From Coprobacter tertius (GTDB lineage Bacteria; Bacteroidota; Bacteroidia; Bacteroidales; Coprobacteraceae): a stretch of DNA of 64,000 bases. Shown here one piece after another: positions 44,628 through 54,038 of the stretch (within the stretch, counting starts at the first letter, position 1; every line of letters begins with the position of its first letter). Made by a program: the position numbers and the translations under genes. Below the pieces are notes generated by a model. It did not search any database and was not told the DNA's origin. It saw only the letters and a list, made by a program, of their open reading frames with translations. The stretch is from positions 1 to 64,000 of the forward strand of contig NZ_JANDHW010000012.1 of assembly GCF_024330105.1 (NCBI RefSeq), in the 5' to 3' direction.

Positions 44628-47207
44628 TTATTTTATCGTCAGAAACATTTTTCTAAAGTTAAGTGTAATTTCATTTTGGTTTTTTAATAAGTCCAAACTT
44701 AGGCTACCGTCATACTTCTCACCCAATGTTTCGTAATCGTATACTGTAATTTGCGGCGCGTTTAAGTCTTTATTTCCTATACGCATCTTAAGATTGTTCA
44801 TAGAATAGATGTTAGTTTCAGGAAGAACAGATTTAATATTTTCAACATCTGCTTGAATTTTTTTTCCGGATTTTTCCACATAAGATCTGTTTTTATTATA
44901 ATAAACAGGAGACAAGAAAGAATTCTCCTTACCGGTGTCGAATTTCATCAGATATCTTTTTCCATTAACAAATACCTCGGTTGCGGGTACCCCGAAACTG
45001 TTTGTTATGTTTATTCCGTTTTCTGGTAAATTTGTTTGACGTAATGGTATTATAACCATTTTTTCTTTTGGAAGTATCTGAATTTCTTCTAATAATTCCA
45101 ACATCCTGTTTCCGAAAACGGCTTTTGTATTATTCTTTTCGTATCGGTCTTTATCCAACCCTATACGACATATGACATTATATGCCGTGATGTTTCCGAT
45201 TTCGAGACTGTCGATAATTCCCAATTTCCCTTTTTCTTTGGTATTACTATCGATAAATATCGAATCGACGAGAATACGTAAGGGGAGTGTGGCGGCCATC
45301 GATCCGGATACGGCACATTGAAAATCGGCTTGCGTATCGATCAAGAAAGGAATCTCTTTGTCCTTTGTTTTGACAGGAATGTACAGAAGATTATTTGCGA
45401 TATCGGTTTTTAAGATACAATCTTTATTCCCTTTTTTGATTATGGTAGGTTTTGCATTGCTTAATGCCGAAAAGATGCGGTAATCGTTTTCGATGGGTAA
45501 GAGTATGTTTTTACTGACTAAATTATATTCTTTTATCTGATCTATGGTTTGTTTAAGTATACCTGCAGCATCTTTATAATGATAAATGAGCGCTAATTCG
45601 TCGGCAATCTGAGAAATGGATTTGAAATAATTTGCGAAACCTATTCCCGTCTGGTAAGTGGATATCATGTATTTTAGCTTTTCTATAGCAGGTTCGTGCT
45701 TATTTAATGCACTCAGTAGTAGAGGTGAAATTATATCTTTAAGTACCGGTGGGATATTGTATTGTATTGAATCGAATTCTTTGTTTATGGTAATATAATC
45801 CCCTGAATTTATGAGTCGAGCTATTTTTTCTTCCTGTGAAGCAGTTGCCGATATAGCAGTATTATTCGTATCTTGTGTAACTTTGTTTTCTGTAGGTTCG
45901 GCAATAAAAAGAAAGCGGTCGAAGTCGATAATAATTCTCTTGCAATCGGATAATAGGTTTATTCCGATTCGGGCATCCGAAAAATTATTTCCCATTACTT
46001 CGTTATCGGTATAAACGATCGATTCACCTAAATCGATTATAGCATCGTTTATTTTTACAGGTACATCCGGAATAATATAAATCTCATTTAATTGGGCCGA
46101 TCCTGCAATCCCTGTTTTTTGTCCCATGTCTCGTTGTCCTGTTAATCTTACACGATCTCTATTTTCGGTATAATATGAAGGGGACAGGTAAGATTCTGCA
46201 CTTCCGGTATCGAAGTGGAATACAAAAGGCTTTTCGTTAGAAGATGCATATACGAAAGGTTGTCCGTTAATTACATAAAGATTCTTCTTTTGGGACAACC
46301 CGTCTGATCTGATTTGGGAGAATGTTATTTTTTTCTGTGGAGGAAATATCTGTATTTCTCCTAATTTATTTATCAGGTGACGTCCTAATACTGCGTTTAC
46401 TGTCATGTGCAGATTATTTGCTTGGTTTGAAGGCTCTCCTGTTAACACATCGTTTAATGCGCCAACATTGACTACTACATTTTTTATTTTAATATTGCCG
46501 ATTTCTATGCTATCGAGTAAACCTAATTTCATATAAGGAGATGACATGATAGAGAGTGTGGGTATAGAATCAGCTATTATTTTTACATTAAGTTTGCGTG
46601 CAAGAGATTCAGAAAGATACATTTGCACGTCTGCTCCTGTATCGAATATCAGATTTGCAGGAACGTTATTAAGCTTGGTATTTATAGTCATTAGTGATCC
46701 TAAATTTTCAAATTCAGATATTTGATAGGGAATAGTATAGCTTTCAGGTTTTATTATTTCGGTAGAGGGGATTTTACTTAATGCTTTATATTTATTATAT
46801 TCCATTCTGAGCGCATCGTTATCGAATAAATTTTTATTCGAAAATCTTTTTAATGCAGCGAACGCTTTATCATATTGAAACAAATCTTCATATTTTCTGG
46901 CAAGATTTAAACTTAGAATATTTACGGTTTGTGCATCTATTTTTTCTTTATGAGATAGAAGCAATTTTTCGATACTTTTTGTCGCGTTCTCAGGAGTATT
47001 AGTGCACATGTCGTAATAAGCCTGTGCAAAATCGTAAACGTATTTATTTTTTATACCTTTTTTGAGTGAAGGGAAGTCTCGACATAAAGAGGCGTAATCT
47101 TTTTTTATGATATAATTACTGATGATTTCATCCGTATTTTGAGAATGTGTACTGGATGGAAGTATAAAAAAAATACTCAGTAAACTTAGGATATAAAAGG
47201 TCTTCAT
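44628..47207 (-). CDS. Exported protein with four retropepsin-like domains
   Basis: 859 residues with a signal peptide (about 1-22). The sequence is a duplication: a helical (TPR-like) stretch then two aspartyl-protease-like domains, twice over. Catalytic triads are DTG 189-191, DTG 333-335, DTQ 624-626 (degenerate) and DTG 757-759. Each first domain is followed by an LDSIEIGNI-type segment and each second by a YY..NR motif. Retropepsin domains normally pair to make one active site, so the N-terminal pair may be active and the C-terminal pair impaired. It lies after the NVEALA / propeller / thioredoxin genes on the same strand, separated by a hairpin. Confidence 0.85.
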   Translation of the reverse strand: MKTFYILSLLSIFFILPSSTHSQNTDEIISNYIIKKDYASLCRDFPSLKKGIKNKYVYDFAQAYYDMCTNTPENATKSIEKLLLSHKEKIDAQTVNILSLNLARKYEDLFQYDKAFAALKRFSNKNLFDNDALRMEYNKYKALSKIPSTEIIKPESYTIPYQISEFENLGSLMTINTKLNNVPANLIFDTGADVQMYLSESLARKLNVKIIADSIPTLSIMSSPYMKLGLLDSIEIGNIKIKNVVVNVGALNDVLTGEPSNQANNLHMTVNAVLGRHLINKLGEIQIFPPQKKITFSQIRSDGLSQKKNLYVINGQPFVYASSNEKPFVFHFDTGSAESYLSPSYYTENRDRVRLTGQRDMGQKTGIAGSAQLNEIYIIPDVPVKINDAIIDLGESIVYTDNEVMGNNFSDARIGINLLSDCKRIIIDFDRFLFIAEPTENKVTQDTNNTAISATASQEEKIARLINSGDYITINKEFDSIQYNIPPVLKDIISPLLLSALNKHEPAIEKLKYMISTYQTGIGFANYFKSISQIADELALIYHYKDAAGILKQTIDQIKEYNLVSKNILLPIENDYRIFSALSNAKPTIIKKGNKDCILKTDIANNLLYIPVKTKDKEIPFLIDTQADFQCAVSGSMAATLPLRILVDSIFIDSNTKEKGKLGIIDSLEIGNITAYNVICRIGLDKDRYEKNNTKAVFGNRMLELLEEIQILPKEKMVIIPLRQTNLPENGINITNSFGVPATEVFVNGKRYLMKFDTGKENSFLSPVYYNKNRSYVEKSGKKIQADVENIKSVLPETNIYSMNNLKMRIGNKDLNAPQITVYDYETLGEKYDGSLSLDLLKNQNEITLNFRKMFLTIK

Positions 47208-47294
47208 AATTTAAAAATTTAAATGATTGACTTATATCGTTTCTTACAAATAATTAATAGGTAGTTTTAATACGGATTAATAATTTTCAATACG

Positions 47295-47342
47295 AGATTT
47301 TATTCGGAGACTGTATTAAACAGTCATATCCGAATAAAATCT
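47295..47342. terminator. Strong nested hairpin between retropepsin and thioredoxin genes
   Basis: Outer arms agattttattcgga / tccgaataaaatct, with an inner gactg / cagtc stem. No T run follows on the minus strand, so it may be a Rho-independent-like pause or an mRNA end rather than a full terminator. Confidence 0.6.
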
Positions 47343-47399
47343 TATATAATAATAACATCGAAATTATGTTTTATGTTGTTTTATATATTCTATATAGTA

Positions 47400-48008
47400 T
47401 TAAGAAAAATAATCAGAGATGATTTTTCTTAAATATCGTTTTGTATCCTCTGGTTTTTCTTTTTGAGGAATATAAGCCGAGTTTATTCGTGCTTTTTCTT
47501 TTTCGACAATAAAGAAAAATGGTAGGGAACTTGAGAATATACCATCCGGTTTTTTTTCAACTTCAAAACATTTGTATTTAATGTTATGATTCGTTTTGTA
47601 TTGTTTTACAAACCTCTTATTTTCTGCGTCTATCAATACCGCTACATTCTCATAGCCGATAGAGTCGATTTGGCTGTTTAGATTATTAAAAGCATCTTCG
47701 AGACAGATATCACAATTAAATTCAGAGAAATAAAGTATCAATTTGCATCCATCGATCATTTCTTCGAAATTTACAGGATTGCCTTTCTCATCTGAAACTT
47801 TTAGTTGTCCTGCTAAAGATTTTCCATTTAAATTTATTTCCGCATCTCTGTATTCCTGAACCATAGATAAGTCTATTTTTTCGTTCAAGGTCTGATGGTT
47901 CAGTAATTGTAACTGGTTAACTTCAGATTTCTGATTATATATATAAAAACCGCTAAAAATAAGCAAGACGATAAATACTGCGATAATAACATTCGGATTG
48001 TATTTCAT
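47400..48008 (-). CDS. Membrane-anchored thioredoxin-like protein
   Basis: 202 residues. An N-terminal membrane helix (VIIAVFIVLLIFSGFYIY) is followed by a periplasmic redoxin-like domain with a C-x-x-C pair (Cys99, Cys102 in FNCDIC) and LPFFFIVEKEKARI, where the cis-Pro should lie. It probably reduces or swaps disulfides of exported partners. It begins 2 bases from the stop of the beta-propeller lipoprotein gene and is co-transcribed. The upstream NVEALA-like peptide has two cysteines near its C-terminus, a possible substrate. Confidence 0.82.
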   Translation of the reverse strand: MKYNPNVIIAVFIVLLIFSGFYIYNQKSEVNQLQLLNHQTLNEKIDLSMVQEYRDAEINLNGKSLAGQLKVSDEKGNPVNFEEMIDGCKLILYFSEFNCDICLEDAFNNLNSQIDSIGYENVAVLIDAENKRFVKQYKTNHNIKYKCFEVEKKPDGIFSSSLPFFFIVEKEKARINSAYIPQKEKPEDTKRYLRKIISDYFS

Positions 48009-48010
48009 AA

Positions 48011-49153
48011 TTAAAAATCTTTAAGTTTATATTTAATCAGTACCGGGTTATCATCTGATTTAAGAGATTCTGAGACTTGCTTGAATTTTTCTCTGTCAGC
48101 GATATCGCTTATTTTTGATAGATCGTTATTTTTTATAGTCTCCGGTTCGTAAACGCATATCATATTATTGCCATCGAAAAAGGTAGTATATAGGTACGTT
48201 TTCATTTCTCCCAAATTAGAATTTATAAAATAGGGGAACGTTTTACAACTATTATCTTTTTTGTTATAAATGACTGATATGAGTAAACCGTCATCGGCAT
48301 AGCTGAAGAAAATATGGGTATTGGTTTGTTTTAAGTAATCGATTCCCCGTATAATGTTTTTGTTTTGTGGGTCCATCAGTTTTTCGATCGGTAAAGGAAC
48401 GTCGTCATATCTTTCGGTAAAAGATAATTGGTATGCGGGGGTTAATTTATTGTCTTTAATTTGGAAAATTGTGTCACAGTATGAATATATAAATAAACAA
48501 GAATCTCCATTATCAGCCAATTGGCAAGATTTTCTGATAAGAGCATGGTCTCCGTTTAGTGGAGGAACTCGCCAGAGTCCGGTTACATCCTTATTTTTAA
48601 TATCGTAAGAAGCGATTTGTGAATTTTTTTTATTCCAACCAGTCCAGTTTGTTGCCAGATATATTTTCCCATTCATAAGTGTAATATCGTTTCCTGTCGC
48701 TCTTTCCCAGGTGCTTGCCCGATCTATCATTTTTAAATCTGGTCCATAGCAAATTAAAGATCGGCTACTGGCATCCGATATCCAGATGCTATCGTTATCG
48801 ACAGCAAATGCGTCGAGATTACTGTATTCGTCAGGACCTTCTCCTTTTTTTAAAATTTTAGAAATAAATTTACCATCCGAATCGAATAGAAATAACGAAT
48901 TACCTTGCCGGTCGAGAATGTAATATATCCCGTTTTTATATAAAATTTTATCCGCTTCGTTAACCAAACATTCATCTTTGGTTTCTAAAGGAATGATTTC
49001 CCATTGTTTTTCAATATTATTGGCGATATCTAAAGCTATGCCGGTTTCTGAAGGATTTACATTTATCTTTGTCAAATCACTTTCTATTTTCTTTTCCGAA
49101 GAACAAGCATAGCAGATAATAAAAACAAGAGCAAATAGTTTTATAAGTTTCAT
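48011..49153 (-). CDS. Six-bladed beta-propeller lipoprotein
   Basis: 380 residues with a lipobox (IICYAC, Cys17). A six-bladed beta-propeller of the BF3164/NHL-like type follows: blades are visible as NGIYYILDRQGNSLFLFD, FISKILKKGEGPDEYSNL, DNDSIWISDAS and similar repeats. Proteins of this type in Bacteroidales lie beside NVEALA-family peptides. Ligand unknown, perhaps the exported peptide. It sits between the NVEALA-like gene (71 bases upstream) and the thioredoxin gene. Confidence 0.85.
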   Translation of the reverse strand: MKLIKLFALVFIICYACSSEKKIESDLTKINVNPSETGIALDIANNIEKQWEIIPLETKDECLVNEADKILYKNGIYYILDRQGNSLFLFDSDGKFISKILKKGEGPDEYSNLDAFAVDNDSIWISDASSRSLICYGPDLKMIDRASTWERATGNDITLMNGKIYLATNWTGWNKKNSQIASYDIKNKDVTGLWRVPPLNGDHALIRKSCQLADNGDSCLFIYSYCDTIFQIKDNKLTPAYQLSFTERYDDVPLPIEKLMDPQNKNIIRGIDYLKQTNTHIFFSYADDGLLISVIYNKKDNSCKTFPYFINSNLGEMKTYLYTTFFDGNNMICVYEPETIKNNDLSKISDIADREKFKQVSESLKSDDNPVLIKYKLKDF

Positions 49154-49170
49154 ATATTATATTTTTATTG

Positions 49171-49202
49171 TACGCGGGAAGAAATATATAACTTCCCGCG
49201 TA
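49171..49202. repeat. Perfect hairpin between NVEALA-like and propeller genes
   Basis: Eleven-base perfect G+C-rich arms tacgcgggaag / cttcccgcgta with a 10-base AT loop, but no T run on the minus strand. It may stabilise the 3' end of the peptide message or partly block read-through, raising peptide output over downstream genes. Confidence 0.6.
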
Positions 49203-49224
49203 ACTTAATTAATATCAGATCCGT

Positions 49225-49620
49225 TTAAAATTTTATTTTACAAGAAAGTCCGACGTAGGGTACACATGCTTTCGGAAATAATTTTGTTGTGACTTGTCCG
49301 CCGATAGTGACATTTCTGTATTCATATTCGAGTTTGAAATCTAATTTTAATTCACCACCGGTAACGCTTCCGCCAATTATTCCAGACCAGTCTCCCCAAT
49401 TAATTGTGGTACTGCCTGAGTTTGGAATAGTCGTTCCACCCGGATATCCCGGAACGGTAGTACCTCCACTATCGTTACCAGAGTTGTTTGACTGGGCGAG
49501 AACCTCTGTTTGAAGCTTGTTATCCAGCACTCCATAATCGTTCATTGCATGTCTGAAATTTAAGGCTAAAGTGATTAATATAGTAGATACTCCAAGTACT
49601 ATTAATTTTATATTTTTCAT
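49225..49620 (-). CDS. NVEALA-like exported peptide
   Basis: 131 residues. The first 40 have a signal-like hydrophobic stretch and a segment ending TEVLAQSN, close to the N-V-E-A-L-A motif of the Bacteroides NVEALA family, where the leader is thought to end. The rest is low-complexity Gly/Ser/Thr/Pro (GGTTVPGYPGGTTIPNSG), then a beta-like region and two cysteines near the C-terminus (KACVPYVGLSCKIKF). It is first in a minus-strand gene set with propeller, thioredoxin and retropepsin genes. Function of the family is not known. Confidence 0.65.
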   Translation of the reverse strand: MKNIKLIVLGVSTILITLALNFRHAMNDYGVLDNKLQTEVLAQSNNSGNDSGGTTVPGYPGGTTIPNSGSTTINWGDWSGIIGGSVTGGELKLDFKLEYEYRNVTIGGQVTTKLFPKACVPYVGLSCKIKF

Positions 49621-49836
49621 GTTGTTTTTAATTTTAAATGTTTATTTTACATAGTTTTTTATTGTTTTATGTCGTTTGTTTTTTTATCCCCTCCTTTTGG
49701 AAGGGATAGTCGGTATTGATATACTTCTAAAAAATAGAGTCTATACATGGTATAATCGATTTAAGGTTTAAGATTTAATAGTTAATGAAGGTATAGTCGA
49801 ATAATATTGGCATAAGTGATTTGTTTTTTATTTAAG

Positions 49837-51333
49837 TTATAATGTGATTTTCTTTTTATTCTTTTTCGAATAGAGTAAAAGAGCTGTATTCGAATTATAT
49901 ACTTTATAGAAAGGATTCATTTTTTCTATCCAGGGAGGAATACTCCGTTTTTCAATTGTATACCCTAATTTTTCGATCAGGTATCTTTCGGAAGCATCTT
50001 TTCTAAGAAGTATCAGATCATCATCTTTTAAGTCATTTCTTATTTTGTGATGTTGAGAATTATCTCTTAGTTCGATAGTTTTTATCATTTTATTATTATA
50101 AAAACGCATATTTAATCCTTTAATATTTAAATAAGAGTAAGGATTACTCCAGCCTTCTATAACAAAAAGATGAGTAGGTTTCGACGAGTAGTTATTTTGA
50201 ATGTATTCCATCATGGCAACGTTTCCTGTCATTGGTGGCTTAAAGGCGAGCATAATGATACCTCCAATATTTATTATAAAAAAAATAATATAAATCGGAT
50301 ATACAATCAGTTGTTTTACTGAGGATGTTATCTCGGGAATAATTTTCTGGATGAATAAAATCATTATGAGAGGTAAAAAATTTATTAAAGGATATAGAAA
50401 TCTTACCTCTTTGTGTGGTATAAAAATATGTACGAGAAGGAAGGGAAATATACACCAGAATAAAATGCTCTTGTATTCTTTTAATAAATAAAATAAAGAA
50501 CATAAAATGATAATACCTATAACCGGCGTAGGTCTTGATATGATATGTACAATATAAAAGAACCAACGATGAGTCCCGAACTGGTCTGTGTCTGAAAATG
50601 CAGAATAAATATAGTTGTAAGGAACGAATACAGGTTTGTTATAATACCACGAATCGAGGCATGTACAAAGAATTACTACCGATAATCCCCCCAGTAAAAT
50701 TGTGAGTATCTGTTTCATCGGTATTCTTTTTATAAAAATAAGCCAGCCCATCATTCCTGTGGCTGCAATAGCCATTTGAAACCTGAATTCGAAGCTAAGG
50801 CCTAATAATATTCCTATAAATAAGTATGATTTGAAAGTGGGTCTGGTTAAAGACCAAACCAGACCTGTTGCACAAAGAAACGATAGTCCCGATAATGTTT
50901 CGGAAGAAAATCGTACGTTTATTGCCGGAAGAAACCAAAGAAAGTAGGATAGGAAAATAAAAATATTTTTAAATCGTGGTTGAATGATTTTAGAAAAACA
51001 GCGGATAAAATAACCGATACATAGCAAAGAGCCGATCCCAGTAATAATTCTCATAATCATACTTTGGTCATAAGGATTGGTTATTCCTGCAACATCGCAT
51101 AATTTTATTATAGCTAAAGCTATCATTGGTTGTAAAGAGGGCCTCAGGTTTGAATCGTATTCCCATGTAAGATCTGCAGCGGTATTCCATCCCGCTTTTA
51201 ATCCTGCAAATTCTATAATCTGAAAATGCTCGTCGGGGTGATGATAACCGTTACTGTTGATGGCTGTAATAAGATATACTAATAAGGCTATTACAAACAA
51301 AAAATACTCATTTTTCAATCTTTTTTCAATCAC
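49837..51333 (-). CDS. GT22-family mannosyltransferase-like membrane protein
   Basis: 498 residues with about ten membrane helices. The first luminal loop has HHPDEHFQIIE, the H-x-D/E-E pattern of polyprenyl-phosphate-sugar-dependent GT-C enzymes. HKEVRFLYPLINF, late in the sequence, matches the HKExRF signature of GT22 (ALG9/PIG-B) enzymes. It probably adds a sugar to a lipid-linked or surface glycan. It ends 216 bp before the NVEALA-like gene on the same strand; a hairpin (49685-49708) lies between, so co-transcription is uncertain. Confidence 0.87.
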   Translation of the reverse strand: MIEKRLKNEYFLFVIALLVYLITAINSNGYHHPDEHFQIIEFAGLKAGWNTAADLTWEYDSNLRPSLQPMIALAIIKLCDVAGITNPYDQSMIMRIITGIGSLLCIGYFIRCFSKIIQPRFKNIFIFLSYFLWFLPAINVRFSSETLSGLSFLCATGLVWSLTRPTFKSYLFIGILLGLSFEFRFQMAIAATGMMGWLIFIKRIPMKQILTILLGGLSVVILCTCLDSWYYNKPVFVPYNYIYSAFSDTDQFGTHRWFFYIVHIISRPTPVIGIIILCSLFYLLKEYKSILFWCIFPFLLVHIFIPHKEVRFLYPLINFLPLIMILFIQKIIPEITSSVKQLIVYPIYIIFFIINIGGIIMLAFKPPMTGNVAMMEYIQNNYSSKPTHLFVIEGWSNPYSYLNIKGLNMRFYNNKMIKTIELRDNSQHHKIRNDLKDDDLILLRKDASERYLIEKLGYTIEKRSIPPWIEKMNPFYKVYNSNTALLLYSKKNKKKITL

Positions 51334-51617
51334 TGAATATAACTTCTTTCTGGTAACAGTAAATTTAATATTAACTCAATGAATGTAAATAGGCTTTTTC
51401 AAATATAGTAAAGAATTTTAAAAATGAGAAAGAATTAAATTTATAATTTAATTTTATTATGATATTATATGTATAAATATGGTAATAATGGATAAAAATC
51501 AATTTTATTGAATATGTTGTTATAAAAGAGGTGATTGTTTTTTTATTGATTAGATGTATATACAGATAAATATTTTTAAAAGCATAAGGTTAATATAAGG
51601 ATAAATGTTTTATTTTT

Positions 51618-52061
51618 ATGCCGATATTTGTTATGTTTGTCACAACGATGTACAGGTCATTTACAGGTATAATTGCGATAATTCTCTTTGCTGTGATTTT
51701 TGTCGGTAATAGAGAAAACGATAAGCAGGATTTCGACGTTTTAAATTCTGTTTCTTCTTCTTATGCCGTATTATCGTCATCGGTAAATAATACTCTGTGT
51801 GATAGAAATTCGACAACTACTGTTTATCATGACAATAGAGAGTTTGGTGCTGAAATAGGAGATCTTGTATTATTCCAGTTGTCTCAGTTAGTTGGAGGAG
51901 GTTTTTACACTGTAGTAAAATCGGTTTCTCCTATACTCATCTTATCTTCTCAGAATAAGCCTCTTGTCGAGAAAAATTCCAGAAAGTGGTATTTGCACTA
52001 TAGTTTTGTAAAGTCTTCACTATTATATTTTCTATATACTCTCGAAACAATAATTATTTAA
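51618..52061 (+). CDS. Small hypothetical protein with an N-terminal membrane segment
   Basis: 147 residues from the first ATG. A start ten codons later (51648, MYRSFTGIIAIILFAVIF) gives a cleaner signal/anchor, and a TAtgTTTG box at 51632-51639 lies between the two. The body is Ser-rich, with another hydrophobic patch at the end (SLLYFLYTLETIII). I recognise no family. Flanking DNA is very AT-rich: 51334-51617 shows no gene. It could be a real orphan gene. Confidence 0.5.
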   Translation: MPIFVMFVTTMYRSFTGIIAIILFAVIFVGNRENDKQDFDVLNSVSSSYAVLSSSVNNTLCDRNSTTTVYHDNREFGAEIGDLVLFQLSQLVGGGFYTVVKSVSPILILSSQNKPLVEKNSRKWYLHYSFVKSSLLYFLYTLETIII

Positions 52062-52183
52062 TAAATAGATTCTGTTAATGTCTGTATCGGTTTTTAGGAA
52101 TAAAAATCGGTTACTGTTAATATGCAAGTATTCAATATGATATTTATTTATCTTAATATATAAATACTTAAAAATCAATTATC

Positions 52184-52627
52184 ATGTTAAACTTATTAAT
52201 GTCCACATTAGAGATGATGGGACTTACTTTTATTATCGGCTTTTTTGTTGCTGCCGTGATAAAAGGAATTGCGTCGTGGGCTGATTCCCTCGATTTTTAC
52301 AATACGCATCAGGAAGAGTTGCTGAGATTGAAACGAGTACGTAAACTGCATCAGAAAGTAGCTCGGTTGCTCGAACATGAGGCAATTAAGAATTACCGGT
52401 ATGGTGATAAACGGGTAGAGTTTAGCCGGGGTATTAATAAAGACCTATCAGAGGTACGTCCAGCCGGTTATTATCATGGTGTAAGCCATGGTCAATCGAA
52501 ATTAGACCTGATCGATTATTATTATTCCGAAGATACTCAATTAATGTATCTGCGAAAACGAGAACAAATGATAAGATTACAGGAAAAACGGGATAATGAG
52601 AATAATTCTTCCGAAAATAAAAAATGA
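52184..52627 (+). CDS. OadG-like small subunit of a sodium-pumping decarboxylase
   Basis: 147 residues. One N-terminal membrane helix (MGLTFIIGFFVAAVIKGI) is followed by a hydrophilic, charged tail. It overlaps by 4 bases (ATGA) with the following OadB-like gene, so the two are translationally coupled. The gamma subunit of oxaloacetate/methylmalonyl-CoA decarboxylases has this shape and place. The sequence itself is weakly conserved, so the assignment leans on the neighbour. Confidence 0.65.
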   Translation: MLNLLMSTLEMMGLTFIIGFFVAAVIKGIASWADSLDFYNTHQEELLRLKRVRKLHQKVARLLEHEAIKNYRYGDKRVEFSRGINKDLSEVRPAGYYHGVSHGQSKLDLIDYYYSEDTQLMYLRKREQMIRLQEKRDNENNSSENKK

Positions 52628-53853
52628 TAGAAAACAGTATGGAAAATATAGATTTCTTTAATTTGTTTCAGGGTGTAGGTACTATGGCTGCGGGTGGTTG
52701 GGTATTAGCTTCAGCACGTATTTTTCTTATCGCCTTGGGAGGTTTGTTGGTGTATTTGGGTTGGAAGGGAATTTTGGAACCGATGGTAATGATACCGATG
52801 GGATTGGGCATGGTTGCCATAAACTGCGGAACTTTGTTTATGCCTGATGGCGGTTTGAGCAATTTATTTCTCGATCCTATGTTATCCGATACCGATGAAT
52901 TGATGAATACGATGCAAATTGATTTCCTTCAGCCGGTTTATACTCTTACGTTCAGTAATGGACTTATTGCCTGTTTTGTTTTTATGGGAATAGGCACACT
53001 ACTCGATGTAAGTTTTTTACTTCAGAAACCGTTTGCAAGCTTATTTTTAGCTTTGTGTGCCGAACTTGGTACTTTTCTTACATTACCTATCGCTTCTTTT
53101 TTTGGTCTCGACCTTAAAGAAAGCGCTTCGATTGCAATGGTAGGAGGTGCCGATGGCCCGATGGTATTATTTACGTCGCTGATGTTGGCAAAACATTTAT
53201 TCGTACCCATAACTGTTGTCGCTTATTTATATCTCGGACTTACATACGGAGGTTATCCTTATCTTGTAAAACTTATGGTCCCTAAAAAGTTACGGGCTAT
53301 AAAAATGGTACAGAAGAAACCGGCTAAAAATTATAATGCCAAAGTAAAACTGGCTTTTGCCGTTATATTGTGTGCCGTTCTCTGTTTCCTTTTCCCGGTC
53401 GCATCGCCTTTGTTCTTTTCTTTGTTTCTGGGAGTTGCAGTACGAGAGTCTGGGATGAAACATATTTATGATTTTGTGAGCGGCCCCTTGTTGTACGGTT
53501 CTACTTTTATGCTTGGTTTATTATTGGGTGTATTATGCGATGCTCATTTACTGCTCGATCCTAAAATACTGAAATTACTGGTATTGGGTATTACAGCGTT
53601 ATTATTATCAGGCATCGGAGGTATATTGGGTGGCTATATTATGTATTTTATTAAAAAAGGGAATTATAATCCCGTTATTGGAATTGCGGCTGTAAGTTGT
53701 GTACCTACCACTGCCAAAGTAGCTCAGAAACTGGTTAGTAAAGATAATCCAGATTCTTTTATTTTGGGAGATGCTTTAGGCGCAAATATTTCAGGAGTCA
53801 TTACTTCTGCGATTATTACCGGTATTTATATTACCATGATCCCTTATATGTAA
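52624..53853 (+). CDS. oadB: Sodium-translocating decarboxylase beta subunit
   Basis: A 409-residue inner-membrane protein with about nine helices; it couples decarboxylation of a carboxybiotin to sodium export. MVGGADGPMVLFTSLMLAK matches the conserved Asp-containing family motif. GPLLYGSTFMLGLLLG and CVPTTAKVAQKLVSK, near the end, are also typical. The alpha (carboxyltransferase) and biotin-carrier subunits are not in this window and must be encoded elsewhere. The substrate (methylmalonyl-CoA or oxaloacetate) cannot be told. Confidence 0.92.
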   Translation: MIENSMENIDFFNLFQGVGTMAAGGWVLASARIFLIALGGLLVYLGWKGILEPMVMIPMGLGMVAINCGTLFMPDGGLSNLFLDPMLSDTDELMNTMQIDFLQPVYTLTFSNGLIACFVFMGIGTLLDVSFLLQKPFASLFLALCAELGTFLTLPIASFFGLDLKESASIAMVGGADGPMVLFTSLMLAKHLFVPITVVAYLYLGLTYGGYPYLVKLMVPKKLRAIKMVQKKPAKNYNAKVKLAFAVILCAVLCFLFPVASPLFFSLFLGVAVRESGMKHIYDFVSGPLLYGSTFMLGLLLGVLCDAHLLLDPKILKLLVLGITALLLSGIGGILGGYIMYFIKKGNYNPVIGIAAVSCVPTTAKVAQKLVSKDNPDSFILGDALGANISGVITSAIITGIYITMIPYM

Positions 53854-53882
53854 TTTTTAAGAAAGGATTAAAAAAAACTAAG

Positions 53883-53909
53883 AACCGGAAGTATGGCTGG
53901 CTTCCGGTT
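53883..53909. terminator. Hairpin after the oadB gene
   Basis: Nine-base arms aaccggaag / cttccggtt. On the minus strand a T-rich run follows (from 53879 down), so it may serve as a back-up terminator for the flavodoxin-DUF2023 operon as well as for oadB. Confidence 0.6.
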
Positions 53910-53995
53910 CGATAGTATCCAGATAATACTTGATTTTTTAGTATAACTGAATCAACCCCAATATAATTTAGAAGTATTTGTAACATAAAACGGTA

Positions 53996-54026
53996 AAATG
54001 GCCGGATATGGATAATCCGGTCATTT
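53996..54026 (-). terminator. Terminator after the DUF2023 gene
   Basis: Arms aaatggccggat / atccggtcattt (one wobble pair) directly after the minus-strand DUF2023 stop. The following T run is weak. Confidence 0.55.
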
Positions 54027-54038
54027 GATCTAAAAATA

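Noticed and set aside
49685-49708. A terminator between the GT22 gene and the NVEALA-like gene
   Set aside because: The stem (tatcccctcc / ggaagggata) has a mismatch, and on the transcribed strand it is followed by A rather than T residues, so it was not called a terminator.
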